Of a stretch of 64,000 nt of DNA, positions 32,626-41,593 are shown piece by piece. How positions within the stretch are numbered: the stretch's first letter is position 1; every line of letters begins with the position of its first letter. Below the pieces are notes generated by a model that was given only the letters and a program-made list of their open reading frames with translations, ran no database searches and was not told where the DNA came from. Position numbers and translations under genes: made by a program. This DNA comes from Streptomyces sp. NBC_01351 (GTDB lineage: Bacteria; Actinomycetota; Actinomycetes; Streptomycetales; Streptomycetaceae), in assembly GCF_036237315.1 (NCBI RefSeq), contig NZ_CP108356.1, positions 4,212,501 through 4,276,500 of the forward strand, in the 5' to 3' direction.

Positions 32626-32639
32626 GTGATGTGGATCAC
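32626..32639. promoter_or_regulatory. Crp-like palindrome between pbpA and pknB
   Basis: GTGATGTGGATCAC fits the GTGA-N6-TCAC core of CRP/FNR-family sites. It lies 156 bases before pknB in a 226-base gap, the only large gap inside the operon. Binding is not shown. Confidence 0.4.
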
Positions 32640-32696
32640 TCCGCCGCGGTCCGTCATCTGCGGGTCACTCTCGGCTCATCCCGGCTCGTCCCCGGA

Positions 32697-34163
32697 TCAG
32701 CCCTGGCTCTTGAGTACGGCGTCCATGACCGCCTTGGCGACGGGGGCGGCGAGGCCGCCGCCGCTGATGTCCTCGCGGTCGGCGCCGCTGTCCTCGATGA
32801 CGACGGCGACGGCGACGGGGGAGGTGCCGTCGGGGTTCTCGGCGTAGGAGATGAACCAGGCGTAGGGCTTCTTGGCGTTCTTCTCGCCGTGCTGGGCGGT
32901 GCCGGTCTTGCCGCCGACGACGGTGTCCTTGATCTTGGCCGGCTTGCCGGTGCCGTTCTCGACGACGTTGACCATCATCTGCTGGACCTTCTGCGCGTTG
33001 GCGGCGGAGAGGGGCCGGCTCATCTCGGTCGGTTCGTGCTTCTCGATGACGTCGAGGTTGGGCGCGGTGAGGTTGGCGACCATGTACGGCTTCATCAGCT
33101 TGCCGTCGTTGGCGATCGCGGCGGTGACCATGGCCATCTGGAGCGGGGTGGCGGCGGTGTTGAACTGGCCGATGGCGCTCTGGGCGTTGCCGTCCTTGCC
33201 CATGGTCTTGTCGTAGACGCTGGCGAAGGCACGGACCGGGGTGTCGATCTTGTCGTTGTTGAAGCCGAACTTCTGCGCGGTCTCCACCATCTTGTCGCGC
33301 CCCACCTTGTCGCCCATGTTGGCGAAGACGGAGTTGCAGGAGACCTCGAGGGCCTTGTTGAGGGTGAACTTCTCGCAGTTCATGTTGTGCGAGTTGGGCA
33401 GCTGGGTCTTGGTGCCCGGCAGGATGTACGGCTCGGGGGTGTCGGTCGGGGCGTTGATGTCCTGGACGACGCCGTGTTCGAGGGCGGCGGCGGCGGTGAC
33501 GACCTTGAAGGTGGAGCCGGGCGGGTAGGTCTCGCGCAGGGCGCGGTTGACGAGGTTCTTGTCCTCGCTGTCCTTCAGCTCGTTCCAGGCCTTCCCGTCG
33601 GCAATGGAGTTGCCGGCGAAGCGGGAGGGGTCGTACGAGGGGGTGGAGACGAGGGCGAGGATGGCGCCGGTGCGCGGGTCGATGGCGGCGACCGCGCCCT
33701 TCTTGCTGCCGAGCTTTTCGAAGGCGGCCTTCTGGGCGGCGGGGTTGAGCGTGGTGACGACGTTGCCGCCCTGCTTCTTCTCGCCGGTGAACATGCCGAT
33801 GGTGCGGTCGAAGAACAGCCGGTCGTCGTTGCCGGTGAGGATGCCGTCCTCGAGGGATTCGAGCTGCGTGGAGCCGAAGGCCTGGGAGGCGTATCCGGTG
33901 ACGGGGGCCCAGAGGGGGCCGTCCACGTAGGTCCGCTTGAACTTGTAGTCGCTGCCGTCGGTGACCGCGGAGCCGGTGATCGGTTCGCCGGCGACGATGA
34001 TGTTGCCGCGTTCGGTGGCGTACTGGGCGATCTGGACCCGGCGGTTCTCCTTGCGCGTGCTGAGTTCCTCGGCCTGCACGTACTGGAGCCAGTTCGTACG
34101 GATCAGCAGCGCGAGGACGAGCAGCCCGCAGAAGAGCGAGATGCGGCGCAGGGGCTTGTTCAT
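32697..34163 (-). CDS. pbpA: Penicillin-binding protein 2 (class B transpeptidase) PbpA
   Basis: 488 residues. One N-terminal membrane helix (LFCGLLVLALLI), a PBP dimer-like domain, and a transpeptidase domain with all three active-site motifs: SxxK at Ser217 (PPGSTFKVV), SxN at 275-277 (SCN) and KTG at 419-421 (GGKTGTAQ). It cross-links peptidoglycan in the periplasm-like space. Its start overlaps the rodA stop by four bases, matching the functional pairing of SEDS glycosyltransferases with class B PBPs. GlcNAc polymerisation is by RodA, cross-linking by this protein. Confidence 0.95.
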   Translation of the reverse strand: MNKPLRRISLFCGLLVLALLIRTNWLQYVQAEELSTRKENRRVQIAQYATERGNIIVAGEPITGSAVTDGSDYKFKRTYVDGPLWAPVTGYASQAFGSTQLESLEDGILTGNDDRLFFDRTIGMFTGEKKQGGNVVTTLNPAAQKAAFEKLGSKKGAVAAIDPRTGAILALVSTPSYDPSRFAGNSIADGKAWNELKDSEDKNLVNRALRETYPPGSTFKVVTAAAALEHGVVQDINAPTDTPEPYILPGTKTQLPNSHNMNCEKFTLNKALEVSCNSVFANMGDKVGRDKMVETAQKFGFNNDKIDTPVRAFASVYDKTMGKDGNAQSAIGQFNTAATPLQMAMVTAAIANDGKLMKPYMVANLTAPNLDVIEKHEPTEMSRPLSAANAQKVQQMMVNVVENGTGKPAKIKDTVVGGKTGTAQHGEKNAKKPYAWFISYAENPDGTSPVAVAVVIEDSGADREDISGGGLAAPVAKAVMDAVLKSQG

Positions 34164-35596
34164 GACGGGCGGACCACCTGGGTCATCTCGGAGTCGGGGG
34201 ACGGGGCGGGGGCCGGGGCGGGGCGGCGTGCGGTGTCGCTGATCCGGATGAGGATGGCGATGAGGGCCCAGTTCGCGAGGACGGAGGAGCCGCCGGAGGC
34301 GAGGAAGGGCATCGTCATGCCGGTGAGGGGGATGAGGCCCATGACTCCGCCGGCGACGACGAAGATCTGGAGGGCGAAGGCGCCGGAGAGGCCGATGGCG
34401 AAGAGCTTGCCGAAGGGGTCTCGGGCGGCGAGGGCGGTGCGTACGCCGCGCTCGATGATCAGGCCGTAGAGCAGGAGGAAGGCCATGACCCCGGTGAGGC
34501 CGAGCTCTTCGCCGACGGTGGCGAAGATGAAGTCGGAGTTGGTGGCGAAGCCGATCAGGTCGGAGTTGCCCTGGCCCCAGCCGGTGCCGAGGACGCCGCC
34601 CGAGCCGAAGCTCATGATCGACTGGGCGATCTGCTCGCAGGCGCCGGCGTCGGCTTCCATGCGCTGCCAGCAGCCGAAGGGGTCGAGCCAGGCGCTGACG
34701 CGGGCTCCGACGTGGCTGGAGAAGGAGGCGACGACGACGGCGCCGCCGACGGACATCAGCAGGCCGATGACGATCCAGCTGGTCCTCTCGGTCGCCACGT
34801 ACAGCATGATCACGAACATGCCGAAGAACAGCAGCGAGGTGCCGAGGTCGTTCTCGAAGATCAGGATGAGCAGGCTCACCGCCCAGATCGCCACGATCGG
34901 GCCGAGGTCGCGGCCGCGCGGCAGGTAGAGGCCCATGAACCGGCGGGAGGCCAGGGCCAGGGCGTCACGCTTCACCATCAGGTAGCCGGCGAAGAACACC
35001 GCGAGGACGATCTTCGCGAACTCGCCGGGCTGGATGGAGAATCCGGCGACGCGGATCCAGATCTTGGCGCCGAAGACGTCCGCGCCGAGGCCGGGGACGA
35101 GCGGCAGGAGGAGCAGCACCAGGGCGGTGACCATCGAGATGTAGGTGAACCGCTGGAGCACGCGGTGGTCCTTGAAGACCAGGAGGACGCCGGAGAACAG
35201 GGCGATGCCGAGCGCCGTGTAGAGCATCTGGTTGGGCGCGGACTCGGAGAACGCGCCGAAGGCCACCTTGGCTCGGGTCTGCAGGCGCTCCGACTGGTCC
35301 AGCCGCCAGATCAGCACCAGGCCGAGCCCGTTGAGCAGGATGCCGAGGGGCAGCAGCAGCGGGTCGGCGTACTTGGCGTAGCGGCGTACGACGAGGTGCG
35401 CGATCCCGGCGAGGGCGGCGAGGCCGAGGCCGTAGAGCAGCATGCCGGGGGGCAGGCTGCCGTTCATCGCGAGGCCCACGTTGGCGTAGGCGAAGATCGG
35501 GATGACCACGGCGAAGCCGAGCAGCATGAGCTCGGTGTTCCGTCGGCTCGGCAGCTCGATGGCGCCGATGGTGGTCGTGTTGGTGACAACGCTCAT
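34160..35596 (-). CDS. rodA: SEDS peptidoglycan glycosyltransferase, RodA/FtsW family
   Basis: 478 residues with at least ten membrane helices. Family signatures are KIWIRVAGFSIQPGEFAKI, GRDLGPIVAIWAVSLLILIFENDLGTSLLFFG (read as LLILIFENDLGTSLLFFG, with the conserved Asp in NDLG) and GLIPLTGMTMPFLASGGSS near the C-terminus. SEDS proteins polymerise lipid II. Pairing with pbpA and the pknB operon indicates the RodA-type paralogue rather than the division-cluster FtsW, but naming varies. GTG/ATG choice: the ATG at 35594-35596 lies 31 bases after the pstP stop. Confidence 0.92.
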   Translation of the reverse strand: MSVVTNTTTIGAIELPSRRNTELMLLGFAVVIPIFAYANVGLAMNGSLPPGMLLYGLGLAALAGIAHLVVRRYAKYADPLLLPLGILLNGLGLVLIWRLDQSERLQTRAKVAFGAFSESAPNQMLYTALGIALFSGVLLVFKDHRVLQRFTYISMVTALVLLLLPLVPGLGADVFGAKIWIRVAGFSIQPGEFAKIVLAVFFAGYLMVKRDALALASRRFMGLYLPRGRDLGPIVAIWAVSLLILIFENDLGTSLLFFGMFVIMLYVATERTSWIVIGLLMSVGGAVVVASFSSHVGARVSAWLDPFGCWQRMEADAGACEQIAQSIMSFGSGGVLGTGWGQGNSDLIGFATNSDFIFATVGEELGLTGVMAFLLLYGLIIERGVRTALAARDPFGKLFAIGLSGAFALQIFVVAGGVMGLIPLTGMTMPFLASGGSSVLANWALIAILIRISDTARRPAPAPAPSPDSEMTQVVRPS

Positions 35597-35627
35597 GGTG
35601 TGGCAGGCCCCCTGTGCCCGCGAGTGT

Positions 35628-37136
35628 CTACTGCTTGACGCACAGGCCGACCACTTGCTGCTCCGCGGGAGTCAGTGTGGCGCCCGGTGTCTGGCCCTGT
35701 GCCTCGGCCTTGCGGCGTTCTTCGTCCTTCTGGCAGGCGGAGGCCTGGACGCCGAGTTCGTCGATCTTTTCGCGGGCGGCCGGGAGGCTGCCTTCGCTGA
35801 TGGTGTCCTCGACGAGCTTGCGCTTGAAGGGCGGCAGGTACTTCAGTTCGATGTCGGGGCGGTCGGTCTCCACTTTGGAGAGCTCCAGCGGGCCGAGCTT
35901 CTGGCTGATGCCGCGGAAGAGCGCGACGTGTTCGCCCTTGATGCCGACGTAGTACTGGGTCTGGGTCCAGCGCCAGCCGGCGTACAGGCCGCCGCCGATG
36001 ACGCCGGCGACGAGCAGCAGGGTCAGGGTGCGGGTGGCCCACTTGCGCCCCTTGCCGCGGTGCTTGCGGGGGTGGTCGTAGGTGTCCTCGTAGCCGCCGT
36101 CGGCGTCGTAGGCGTCGGCTTCGCCGAAGCTTCCGTATCCGCCGCCGCCCTGGCCCTGGTCGGGGTAGCCGCCGTAGCCGGGGGCTTCGCCGCTGCCGGG
36201 GGGGCCGAAGGCGCCGGCGGGGGGCGGGGCCTGGCGGCCGAGGCCGGAGGCGCGGCCGGCGGGGGTCTGCATGGCGTTGCCGCCGTCGAAGAGCTGGTGC
36301 TGGTTCTCGGCGACGGCGCCGACGACGACGGGGGTGTCGCTGACCTGGGCGGCGAGGGTGTCGCCGCTGTCGGTGTCGAGGACGTCGGCGACGATGCAGG
36401 TGATGTTGTCGGGGCCGCCGCCGCGCAGGGCGAGCTGGATGAGCGACTGCACGGTGGCGCGGGGGCCGTGGTAGTCGGCGAGGGTCTCTTCCAGGGTCTG
36501 GTGGGAGACGACGCCGGAGAGCCCGTCGGAGCAGATCAGGTAGCGGTCGCCGGCGCGGACCTCGCGGATGGAGAGGTCGGGTTCGACGATGTCGCCGCTG
36601 CCCAGTGCGCGCATCAGCAGGGAGCGCTGCGGGTGGGTGGTGGCTTCCTCTTCGGTGATGCGGCCCTCGTCGACGAGGCGCTGCACCCAGGTGTGGTCCT
36701 GGGTGATCTGCGTGAGGACGCCGTCGCGCAGCAGGTAGGCGCGGGAGTCGCCGACGTGGACGAGGCCGAGGCGCTGGCCGGTCCACAGCAGGGCGGTCAG
36801 GGTGGTGCCCATGCCTTCGAGCTGGGGGTCCTCCTCGACCATCAGGCGCAGCTGGTCGTTGGCGCGCTGCACTGCCGTGGCGAGGGAGGTGAGGATGTCG
36901 GAGCCCGGGACGTCGTCGTCGAGCTGCACGAGGGTGGAGATCACCTCGGAGCTGGCGACTTCGCCCGCGGCCTGGCCGCCCATGCCGTCGGCGATCGCGA
37001 GGAGACGGGGGCCGGCGTAGCCGGAGTCCTCGTTGCCCTCGCGGATCATGCCCTTGTGCGATCCGGCGGCGAACCGCAGGGACAGACTCATGCGCACCTC
37101 GCCGGTCGGCTCCGGGTACAACCGGTCTCGAGCCAC
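35628..37136 (-). CDS. pstP: PP2C-type serine/threonine phosphatase PstP
   Basis: 502 residues from the GTG at 37134-37136, with GGAGGG eight bases upstream (an ATG 15 codons later is a weaker option). PP2C metal-binding motifs: GMIREGNEDSGY, LLAIADGMGGQAAGEVAS, VHVGDSRAYLLRDG, LICSDGLSGVV and GGPDNITCIV, covering about residues 20-250. A Gly/Tyr-rich linker, one membrane helix (LTLLLVAGVIGGGLYAGW) and a C-terminal extracytoplasmic region of roughly 130 residues follow. In mycobacteria PstP reverses PknB phosphorylation; the same role is likely here. Confidence 0.93.
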   Translation of the reverse strand: MARDRLYPEPTGEVRMSLSLRFAAGSHKGMIREGNEDSGYAGPRLLAIADGMGGQAAGEVASSEVISTLVQLDDDVPGSDILTSLATAVQRANDQLRLMVEEDPQLEGMGTTLTALLWTGQRLGLVHVGDSRAYLLRDGVLTQITQDHTWVQRLVDEGRITEEEATTHPQRSLLMRALGSGDIVEPDLSIREVRAGDRYLICSDGLSGVVSHQTLEETLADYHGPRATVQSLIQLALRGGGPDNITCIVADVLDTDSGDTLAAQVSDTPVVVGAVAENQHQLFDGGNAMQTPAGRASGLGRQAPPPAGAFGPPGSGEAPGYGGYPDQGQGGGGYGSFGEADAYDADGGYEDTYDHPRKHRGKGRKWATRTLTLLLVAGVIGGGLYAGWRWTQTQYYVGIKGEHVALFRGISQKLGPLELSKVETDRPDIELKYLPPFKRKLVEDTISEGSLPAAREKIDELGVQASACQKDEERRKAEAQGQTPGATLTPAEQQVVGLCVKQ

Positions 37137-37229
37137 ACTGCCCACCCTCCGGTCGGGAGCGCGCGCGTGTCCGTGTCCTCGGTGGGACGGATCGCCGCGG
37201 CGTGCTCGCTCCGCTCGCTCATTCTCGTA

Positions 37230-37727
37230 CTACTTCCGCAGCTCGATGACGGTCTTGCCGATGCGGATCGGGGCGCCCGGCGGAATGGGCGTCGGGGTGG
37301 TCAGCCGGGTCCGGTCGAGATATGTGCCGTTGGTGGACCCGAGATCCTCGACGATCCACTGGCCGTCCCTGTCGGGGTAGATCCTGGCATGACGGCTGGA
37401 CGCGTAGTCGTCGTCCAGCACGATCGTGGAGTCGTGGGCGCGGCCCAGCGTGATCGTCTGGCCGGCGAGGGCCACGGTGGTGCCCGTGAGGGTGCCCTCG
37501 GAGACTACGAGTTTGGTGGGCGCACCGCGGCGCTGGCGCTGCTGCGGTGGCGCGGATTGCCGCCCGGCCTGCTGCGGCGCGCTGGTGGCGCCGCCGCGGC
37601 GGGAGCCGCGTTGCGTCACTCTCGTTCCGAAGAGGTCGCTGCGGATGACCTGGACGGCCACGATGACGAACAGCCACAGAACGGCCAGGAAACCCAACCG
37701 CATGACCGTCAGGGTCAGCTCTGACAT
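37230..37727 (-). CDS. fhaB: FHA-domain membrane protein FhaB
   Basis: 165 residues from the ATG at 37725-37727. One N-terminal membrane helix (LGFLAVLWLFVIVAVQVI), a basic Gln-rich linker, and a C-terminal FHA domain with ITLGRAHDSTIVLDDDYASSRHA and EDLGSTNGTYLD, the residues that hold phosphothreonine. FhaB (FipA-interacting/FHA protein in mycobacteria) is a PknB substrate and adapter for the growth machinery. It sits between fhaA and pstP. Confidence 0.92.
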   Translation of the reverse strand: MSELTLTVMRLGFLAVLWLFVIVAVQVIRSDLFGTRVTQRGSRRGGATSAPQQAGRQSAPPQQRQRRGAPTKLVVSEGTLTGTTVALAGQTITLGRAHDSTIVLDDDYASSRHARIYPDRDGQWIVEDLGSTNGTYLDRTRLTTPTPIPPGAPIRIGKTVIELRK

Positions 37728-37737
37728 TGCCCCCGCT

Positions 37738-38550
37738 TCACCCTTCGGCTTGCCGGTAAATGATGGTGGTGCTGCCCACGACGATCCGCGAGCCGTCGCG
37801 GAGCGTAGCGCGGGTGGTGTGCTGCCCGTCCACCACGATGCCGTTGGTGGACCCGAGATCCTGGATCGTCGAGGGCGTTCCGGTCCGGATCTCACAGTGC
37901 CGGCGGGATACGCCGGGGTCGTCGATCCGCACGTCGGCTTCGGTGCTTCGGCCGAGTACGAGCGTGGGGCGCGAGATCTGGTGGCGGGTGCCGTTGATCT
38001 CGATCCAGTGGCGCCGTGGGGCGCCTCCGGTGGGTACGGGGGCCGGTCCGCCGGTGGCCGGCCGGCGCGGGGCGCCGGGGGGCGGTCCTGCGGGCATCGG
38101 CGGGGCGGCGGCCGGCGGGTAGCCGTAGCCGCCCTGCTGGCCCTGGGGGGCCGCGGGCGGCTGTGCCTGGGAGGTGCTGGAGGCGAGGGTGCGGCTGCGG
38201 ACCCGGTAGAGGCCGGTGTCGAGGTCGTCGGCCTTCTCCAGGTGGACCTTGATGGGGCCCATGAAGCTGTAGCGCTGCTGCTTGGCGTAGTCGCGGACCA
38301 GGCCCGCGAGCTCGTCGCCGAGCTGCCCGGAGTAGGGGCTCAGGCGGTCGTAGTCGCCGGTGCTGAGTTCGACGATGAAGTCGTTGGGGACGACGGTCCG
38401 CTCGCGGTTCCAGATGGTGGCGTTGTTGTCGCACTCCCGCTGGAGGGCGCCGGCGATCTCCACCGGCTGGACCTCGGACTTGAAGACCTTGGCGAAGGTG
38501 CCGTTCACCAGACCTTCGAGTCGCTGCTCGAACCGCTTCAGGACTCCCAT
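37738..38550 (-). CDS. fhaA: DUF3662-FHA protein FhaA
   Basis: 270 residues; ATG at 38548-38550. An N-terminal DUF3662 domain (MGVLKRFEQRLEGLVNGTFA ... ERTVVPNDFIVELSTGDYDRL) is followed by a Pro/Gly/Ala linker and a C-terminal FHA domain (LVLGRSTEADVRIDDPGVSRRH, QDLGSTNGIVVDG). In mycobacteria FhaA binds phosphorylated MviN and regulates lipid II flipping. First gene of the pknB operon; its promoter should lie in the 290 bases before it. Confidence 0.93.
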   Translation of the reverse strand: MGVLKRFEQRLEGLVNGTFAKVFKSEVQPVEIAGALQRECDNNATIWNRERTVVPNDFIVELSTGDYDRLSPYSGQLGDELAGLVRDYAKQQRYSFMGPIKVHLEKADDLDTGLYRVRSRTLASSTSQAQPPAAPQGQQGGYGYPPAAAPPMPAGPPPGAPRRPATGGPAPVPTGGAPRRHWIEINGTRHQISRPTLVLGRSTEADVRIDDPGVSRRHCEIRTGTPSTIQDLGSTNGIVVDGQHTTRATLRDGSRIVVGSTTIIYRQAEG

Positions 38551-38843
38551 GGGGCACCTCCTCCGTCGTTGTCGCCCTGTACTGCTTACTGATCGTATCC
38601 ACGCGTGGCGGATTCGGCTGGTTCCCCTTGGGTCCCGTGAGGACGAGTGTTGGTCCTCACAGGGGATCGTAGGGGCGGCCCGAGGACAGTGTCCCGCACC
38701 GGGAGCGGAGTGCGGGAGGGGCAGTCCACGACGGGCTGTGGGGGTGGGGGAAAAGCGATGTGAATCCACCCCGTCCTCCGTGCTAATGTTTCGACGTCGC
38801 CAGGGGAAAGGCCCGAAAGGGAAGATCCACTGGGGTGCTGCTC
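38551..38843. other. fhaA - tRNA-Leu intergenic region
   Basis: 293 bases with the fhaA promoter region and that of tRNA-Leu. TAATGT near 38783 may be a -10 for the tRNA, without a clear -35. No gene is supported. Confidence 0.6.
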
Positions 38844-38926
38844 GGGCGAGTGGCGGAACGGCAGACGCGCTGGCTTCAGGTGCCAGTGTCCTTCGGGACG
38901 TGGGGGTTCAAATCCCCCCTCGCCCA
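38844..38926 (+). tRNA. tRNA-Leu (CAG)
   Basis: 83-nt class II tRNA: acceptor GGGCGAG with CTCGCCC, discriminator A at 38926, T-arm GGGGGTTCAAATCCCCC, long variable arm (TGTCCTTCGGGACG) and anticodon CAG at 38877-38879. No encoded CCA. Confidence 0.98.
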
Positions 38927-38932
38927 CATCGA

Positions 38933-38972
38933 CGAAACGGTCGTCATCGCGAAAGCGGTGGCGGCCGTTTCG
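38933..38972 (+). terminator. Possible terminator after tRNA-Leu
   Basis: CGAAACGG (38933-38940) pairs with CCGTTTCG (38965-38972) around a 24-base loop with its own small CGC/GCG stem; followed by CTTTGTCGTCTT. Confidence 0.5.
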
Positions 38973-38977
38973 CTTTG

Positions 38978-39010
38978 TCGTCTTGTTCGTCTTGTTCGTC
39001 TTGTCGTCTT
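38978..39010. repeat. Short pyrimidine-rich tandem repeat
   Basis: Three near-identical units of GTCTTGTTC (9-10 bases) between tRNA-Leu and the sensor kinase gene. Probably slippage-prone; no function suggested. Confidence 0.6.
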
Positions 39011-39160
39011 CATGGTGTGTCCCCGGTCCGGTGGGAGCGGCGGCAGGTGTGACGTGGATCCCAGAGCTCGGTTCCGGTCCGGGGGCGTTCGACTTTCGTC
39101 GAGCGGGGCGCGACGAAAGAGGGCAGCCGGGCGGGGGTGCGGGTGTCTAGGGTCGGGGCC

Positions 39161-40882
39161 GTGGATGTGATGGCGAACGCGCGGGCGGGCTGGGACTGGT
39201 TGAAGGGGCCCGAGCCCTGGACGCGGCGGATGCTGGCGGGGGACGCGGCCATTGCCGCCGTGACGGGTGTGCTCGGCCTGGGGATCGAGGAGCTCGACAG
39301 GGGGTCCGGGCTGCGGATGGCGGCGGCCGTGGTGGTCGTGGTGGTGCTGACGCTGCTGCGCCGGCGGTTGCCGGGGACCACGCTCGTGGTGGGCTCGGCG
39401 CTGGGGGCCCTGTTGCCCGGGGCGTTCCTGATCACGGTGGTGCTGGGCTGGTCGGCCGGGCGCCGGATCGTCGGGGTGAGCCGTGCGCTGATCGCGTTCA
39501 CGCTGGCGTTCGTCATGGCGGTGGGCCTGAGCGTGTGGGACCAGTGGTCGCAGATGCGGCCGTTGCTGGTGCTCGTGTTCTCCACGCTGATGTTCCTGGT
39601 GATCACGCTGATGCCGGGGTTGGCGAGCCGGTACTGGTCCCAGCGCCGGACCTTGCTGCGCGCGCTGCAGGAGCGCAACGGGCAACTGCTGCGCGAGCGC
39701 GCCATGGTCGCCGGGCAGGCGCGGCTGCGGGAGCGGCAGCGGATCGCGCAGGACATGCACGACAGCCTGGGTCACCAGCTGGCGCTGATCTCCGTGCACA
39801 CGGGTGCGCTGGAGGTGGATCCGAAGCTGACCGACCGCCAGCGCGAGGCGGTGGGGGTGCTGCGGCAGGCCTCGGTGGCGGCGATGCACGAGCTGCGCGA
39901 GGTCGTCGGGATCCTGCGGGACGGGGTGGAGGCGCCGCTTCCCGTGGAGGAGGCGGCCCAGCCGGCGGCGCGCGGGGTGGCCGGGATCGCGGGGGTCGTG
40001 GAGGCGGCCCGGGGCGCGGGTACCGACGTGACGCTGACCAGGTCGGGGCAGCCGAGGCCACTGGTCGCGGCCTGCGACCACGCGGCGTACCGGATCGTGC
40101 AGGAGGCGCTGACCAACGCGTACAAGCACGCTCCGGGTGCGCCGATCACGGTGGATTTGCGGTACGAGGACGATTCGCTGGTGGTGGAGATCGCCAACGG
40201 GCCGGCGGCCGGGCCGGGGGCCGGTGAGGTGGTGTCGGGCGGCCAGGGGCTGACGGGGCTGCGCGAACGGGCGCGGCTGGTCGGCGGGATGGTGCACGCG
40301 GGTGCGACCGAGGGCGGCGGGTTCCGGGTGGCCGGGGTGCTGCCTTACGGGGCGGAGCCGGCCGGTGTCGTGGAGGTGGCCGACGACTTCGGGCAGCAGG
40401 CTCAGGCGCGGGGGCTGTGGGGCGGGAAGGGCCCGAGGGGTTCGAAGGGGCCCGGGAGCGTGCCGCCGATGGACTGGGACGCGGTGGACCGGGAGTTGGC
40501 CGTGCGGGTGCGCAGTCGCTCCGGGGGTGTGGCCATGGGCTGTGGGATCGCCGTCGCGGCGCTGGTGCTGCTGGTGATCGTGGTGGGCGTCGGGGTGGCG
40601 TTCGTGGTGGGGTCGGTGAACGACTCGATGATCGACCGGGCCGAGTTCGACGCGGTGCTGGTGGGTGAGTCCGAGCAGGCCGTGCGGGGCCGGCTGCCCG
40701 AGGGGGGCAACCTGATCACGCAGGGGATGGACCGGAAGGGGCCGCTGCGGCCGGAGGGTGCGAGCTGTCTGGTGCTGCTGTCGGCGGAGCCGCAGGAGGA
40801 GTTGACCACCGACACCGTTTTCCGGTTCTGCTTCAAGGACGGCAAGCTCGTGGACAAGCAGGTCTACGAGGTCAAGCAGTAG
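39161..40882 (+). CDS. Two-component sensor histidine kinase with extra C-terminal membrane domain
   Basis: 573 residues from the GTG at 39161 (an ATG at 39170 is close). Four or five membrane helices cover about 25-160. The HisKA_3 dimerisation helix contains His200 in DMHDSLGHQLALIS; the HATPase domain has YRIVQEALTNAYKHAPG and GGQGLTGLRERARLVGG. Beyond residue 430 the protein does not stop: a further membrane helix at about 455-485 (IAVAALVLLVIVVGVGVAF) and roughly 88 extracytoplasmic residues follow, ending FCFKDGKLVDKQVYEVKQ. That C-terminal part is unusual for the NarL-type kinases. The response regulator gene begins eight bases later. Confidence 0.9.
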   Translation: MDVMANARAGWDWLKGPEPWTRRMLAGDAAIAAVTGVLGLGIEELDRGSGLRMAAAVVVVVVLTLLRRRLPGTTLVVGSALGALLPGAFLITVVLGWSAGRRIVGVSRALIAFTLAFVMAVGLSVWDQWSQMRPLLVLVFSTLMFLVITLMPGLASRYWSQRRTLLRALQERNGQLLRERAMVAGQARLRERQRIAQDMHDSLGHQLALISVHTGALEVDPKLTDRQREAVGVLRQASVAAMHELREVVGILRDGVEAPLPVEEAAQPAARGVAGIAGVVEAARGAGTDVTLTRSGQPRPLVAACDHAAYRIVQEALTNAYKHAPGAPITVDLRYEDDSLVVEIANGPAAGPGAGEVVSGGQGLTGLRERARLVGGMVHAGATEGGGFRVAGVLPYGAEPAGVVEVADDFGQQAQARGLWGGKGPRGSKGPGSVPPMDWDAVDRELAVRVRSRSGGVAMGCGIAVAALVLLVIVVGVGVAFVVGSVNDSMIDRAEFDAVLVGESEQAVRGRLPEGGNLITQGMDRKGPLRPEGASCLVLLSAEPQEELTTDTVFRFCFKDGKLVDKQVYEVKQ

Positions 40883-40890
40883 GAGCGCGG

Positions 40891-41550
40891 GTGACAGCCG
40901 AAGTGATCAGAGTGGTGATCGCCGACGACGAGCCGCTGATCCGGGCCGGGATCAGGATGATCCTGACCTCGGCTCCGGACATCGAGGTCGTCGCGGAGGC
41001 GGCGAACGGCCGGGAGGCGGTGGAGCTGGCCCGTTCGCACGCGCCGGACGTGGTGCTGCTGGACATCCAGATGCCGGTGATGGACGGGCTGACGGCGCTG
41101 GGGGAGTTGGGGCGGGCCGTGCCGCAGGTGCGTGCGCTGATCCTGACCACCTTCGGGGAGAAGGAGAACGTGCTGCGGGCGCTGGGCCAGGGCGGCGCGG
41201 GGTTCCTGCTGAAGGACTCGGCGCCGGGCGAGCTGATCGGCGCGGTGCGGGCGGCCGCGGCGGGGGACGCGTACCTTTCGCCGGCGGCGACCCGGCACGT
41301 GGTGGACCAGCTTGCGTCCGGGAAGGCGGCCGTGCGCGGCGAGGAGGCCCGGCGTCAGGTGGCGGAGCTGAGCGAACGGGAGCGCGGGGTGCTGGCGCTG
41401 CTGGGGGAGGGCCTGTCGAACGCGGACGCGGGCCGGCGGCTGCACATGAGCGAGGCGACCGTGAAGACGTACGTGAGCCGGATCCTGGCGAAGCTGGGCT
41501 GCGAGAACCGGGTGCAGGCGGCACTGCTGGCCAGGGATGCCGGGCTGTAG
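40891..41550 (+). CDS. LuxR/NarL-family response regulator
   Basis: 219 residues from a GTG. Receiver domain with acidic pocket (IADDEPL), phospho-acceptor Asp near residue 58 (VVLLDIQMP), Thr in ALILTTF and Lys in LLKDSAPGEL; C-terminal HTH LSERERGVLALLGEGLSNAD followed by VKTYVSRILAKLG. Cognate to the kinase just upstream. Target genes are unknown; the neighbouring DUF2252 gene 43 bases downstream could be one or could be co-transcribed. Confidence 0.94.
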   Translation: MTAEVIRVVIADDEPLIRAGIRMILTSAPDIEVVAEAANGREAVELARSHAPDVVLLDIQMPVMDGLTALGELGRAVPQVRALILTTFGEKENVLRALGQGGAGFLLKDSAPGELIGAVRAAAAGDAYLSPAATRHVVDQLASGKAAVRGEEARRQVAELSERERGVLALLGEGLSNADAGRRLHMSEATVKTYVSRILAKLGCENRVQAALLARDAGL

Positions 41551-41593
41551 ATACGGTCAGCCCCTCTGAAGGCGATCAATGTACGGGTGACGG

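Noticed and set aside
32631..34469. 612-codon plus-strand frame opposite pbpA and rodA
   Set aside because: Val/Gly/Asp/Leu-rich shadow; the minus-strand genes have all active-site motifs.
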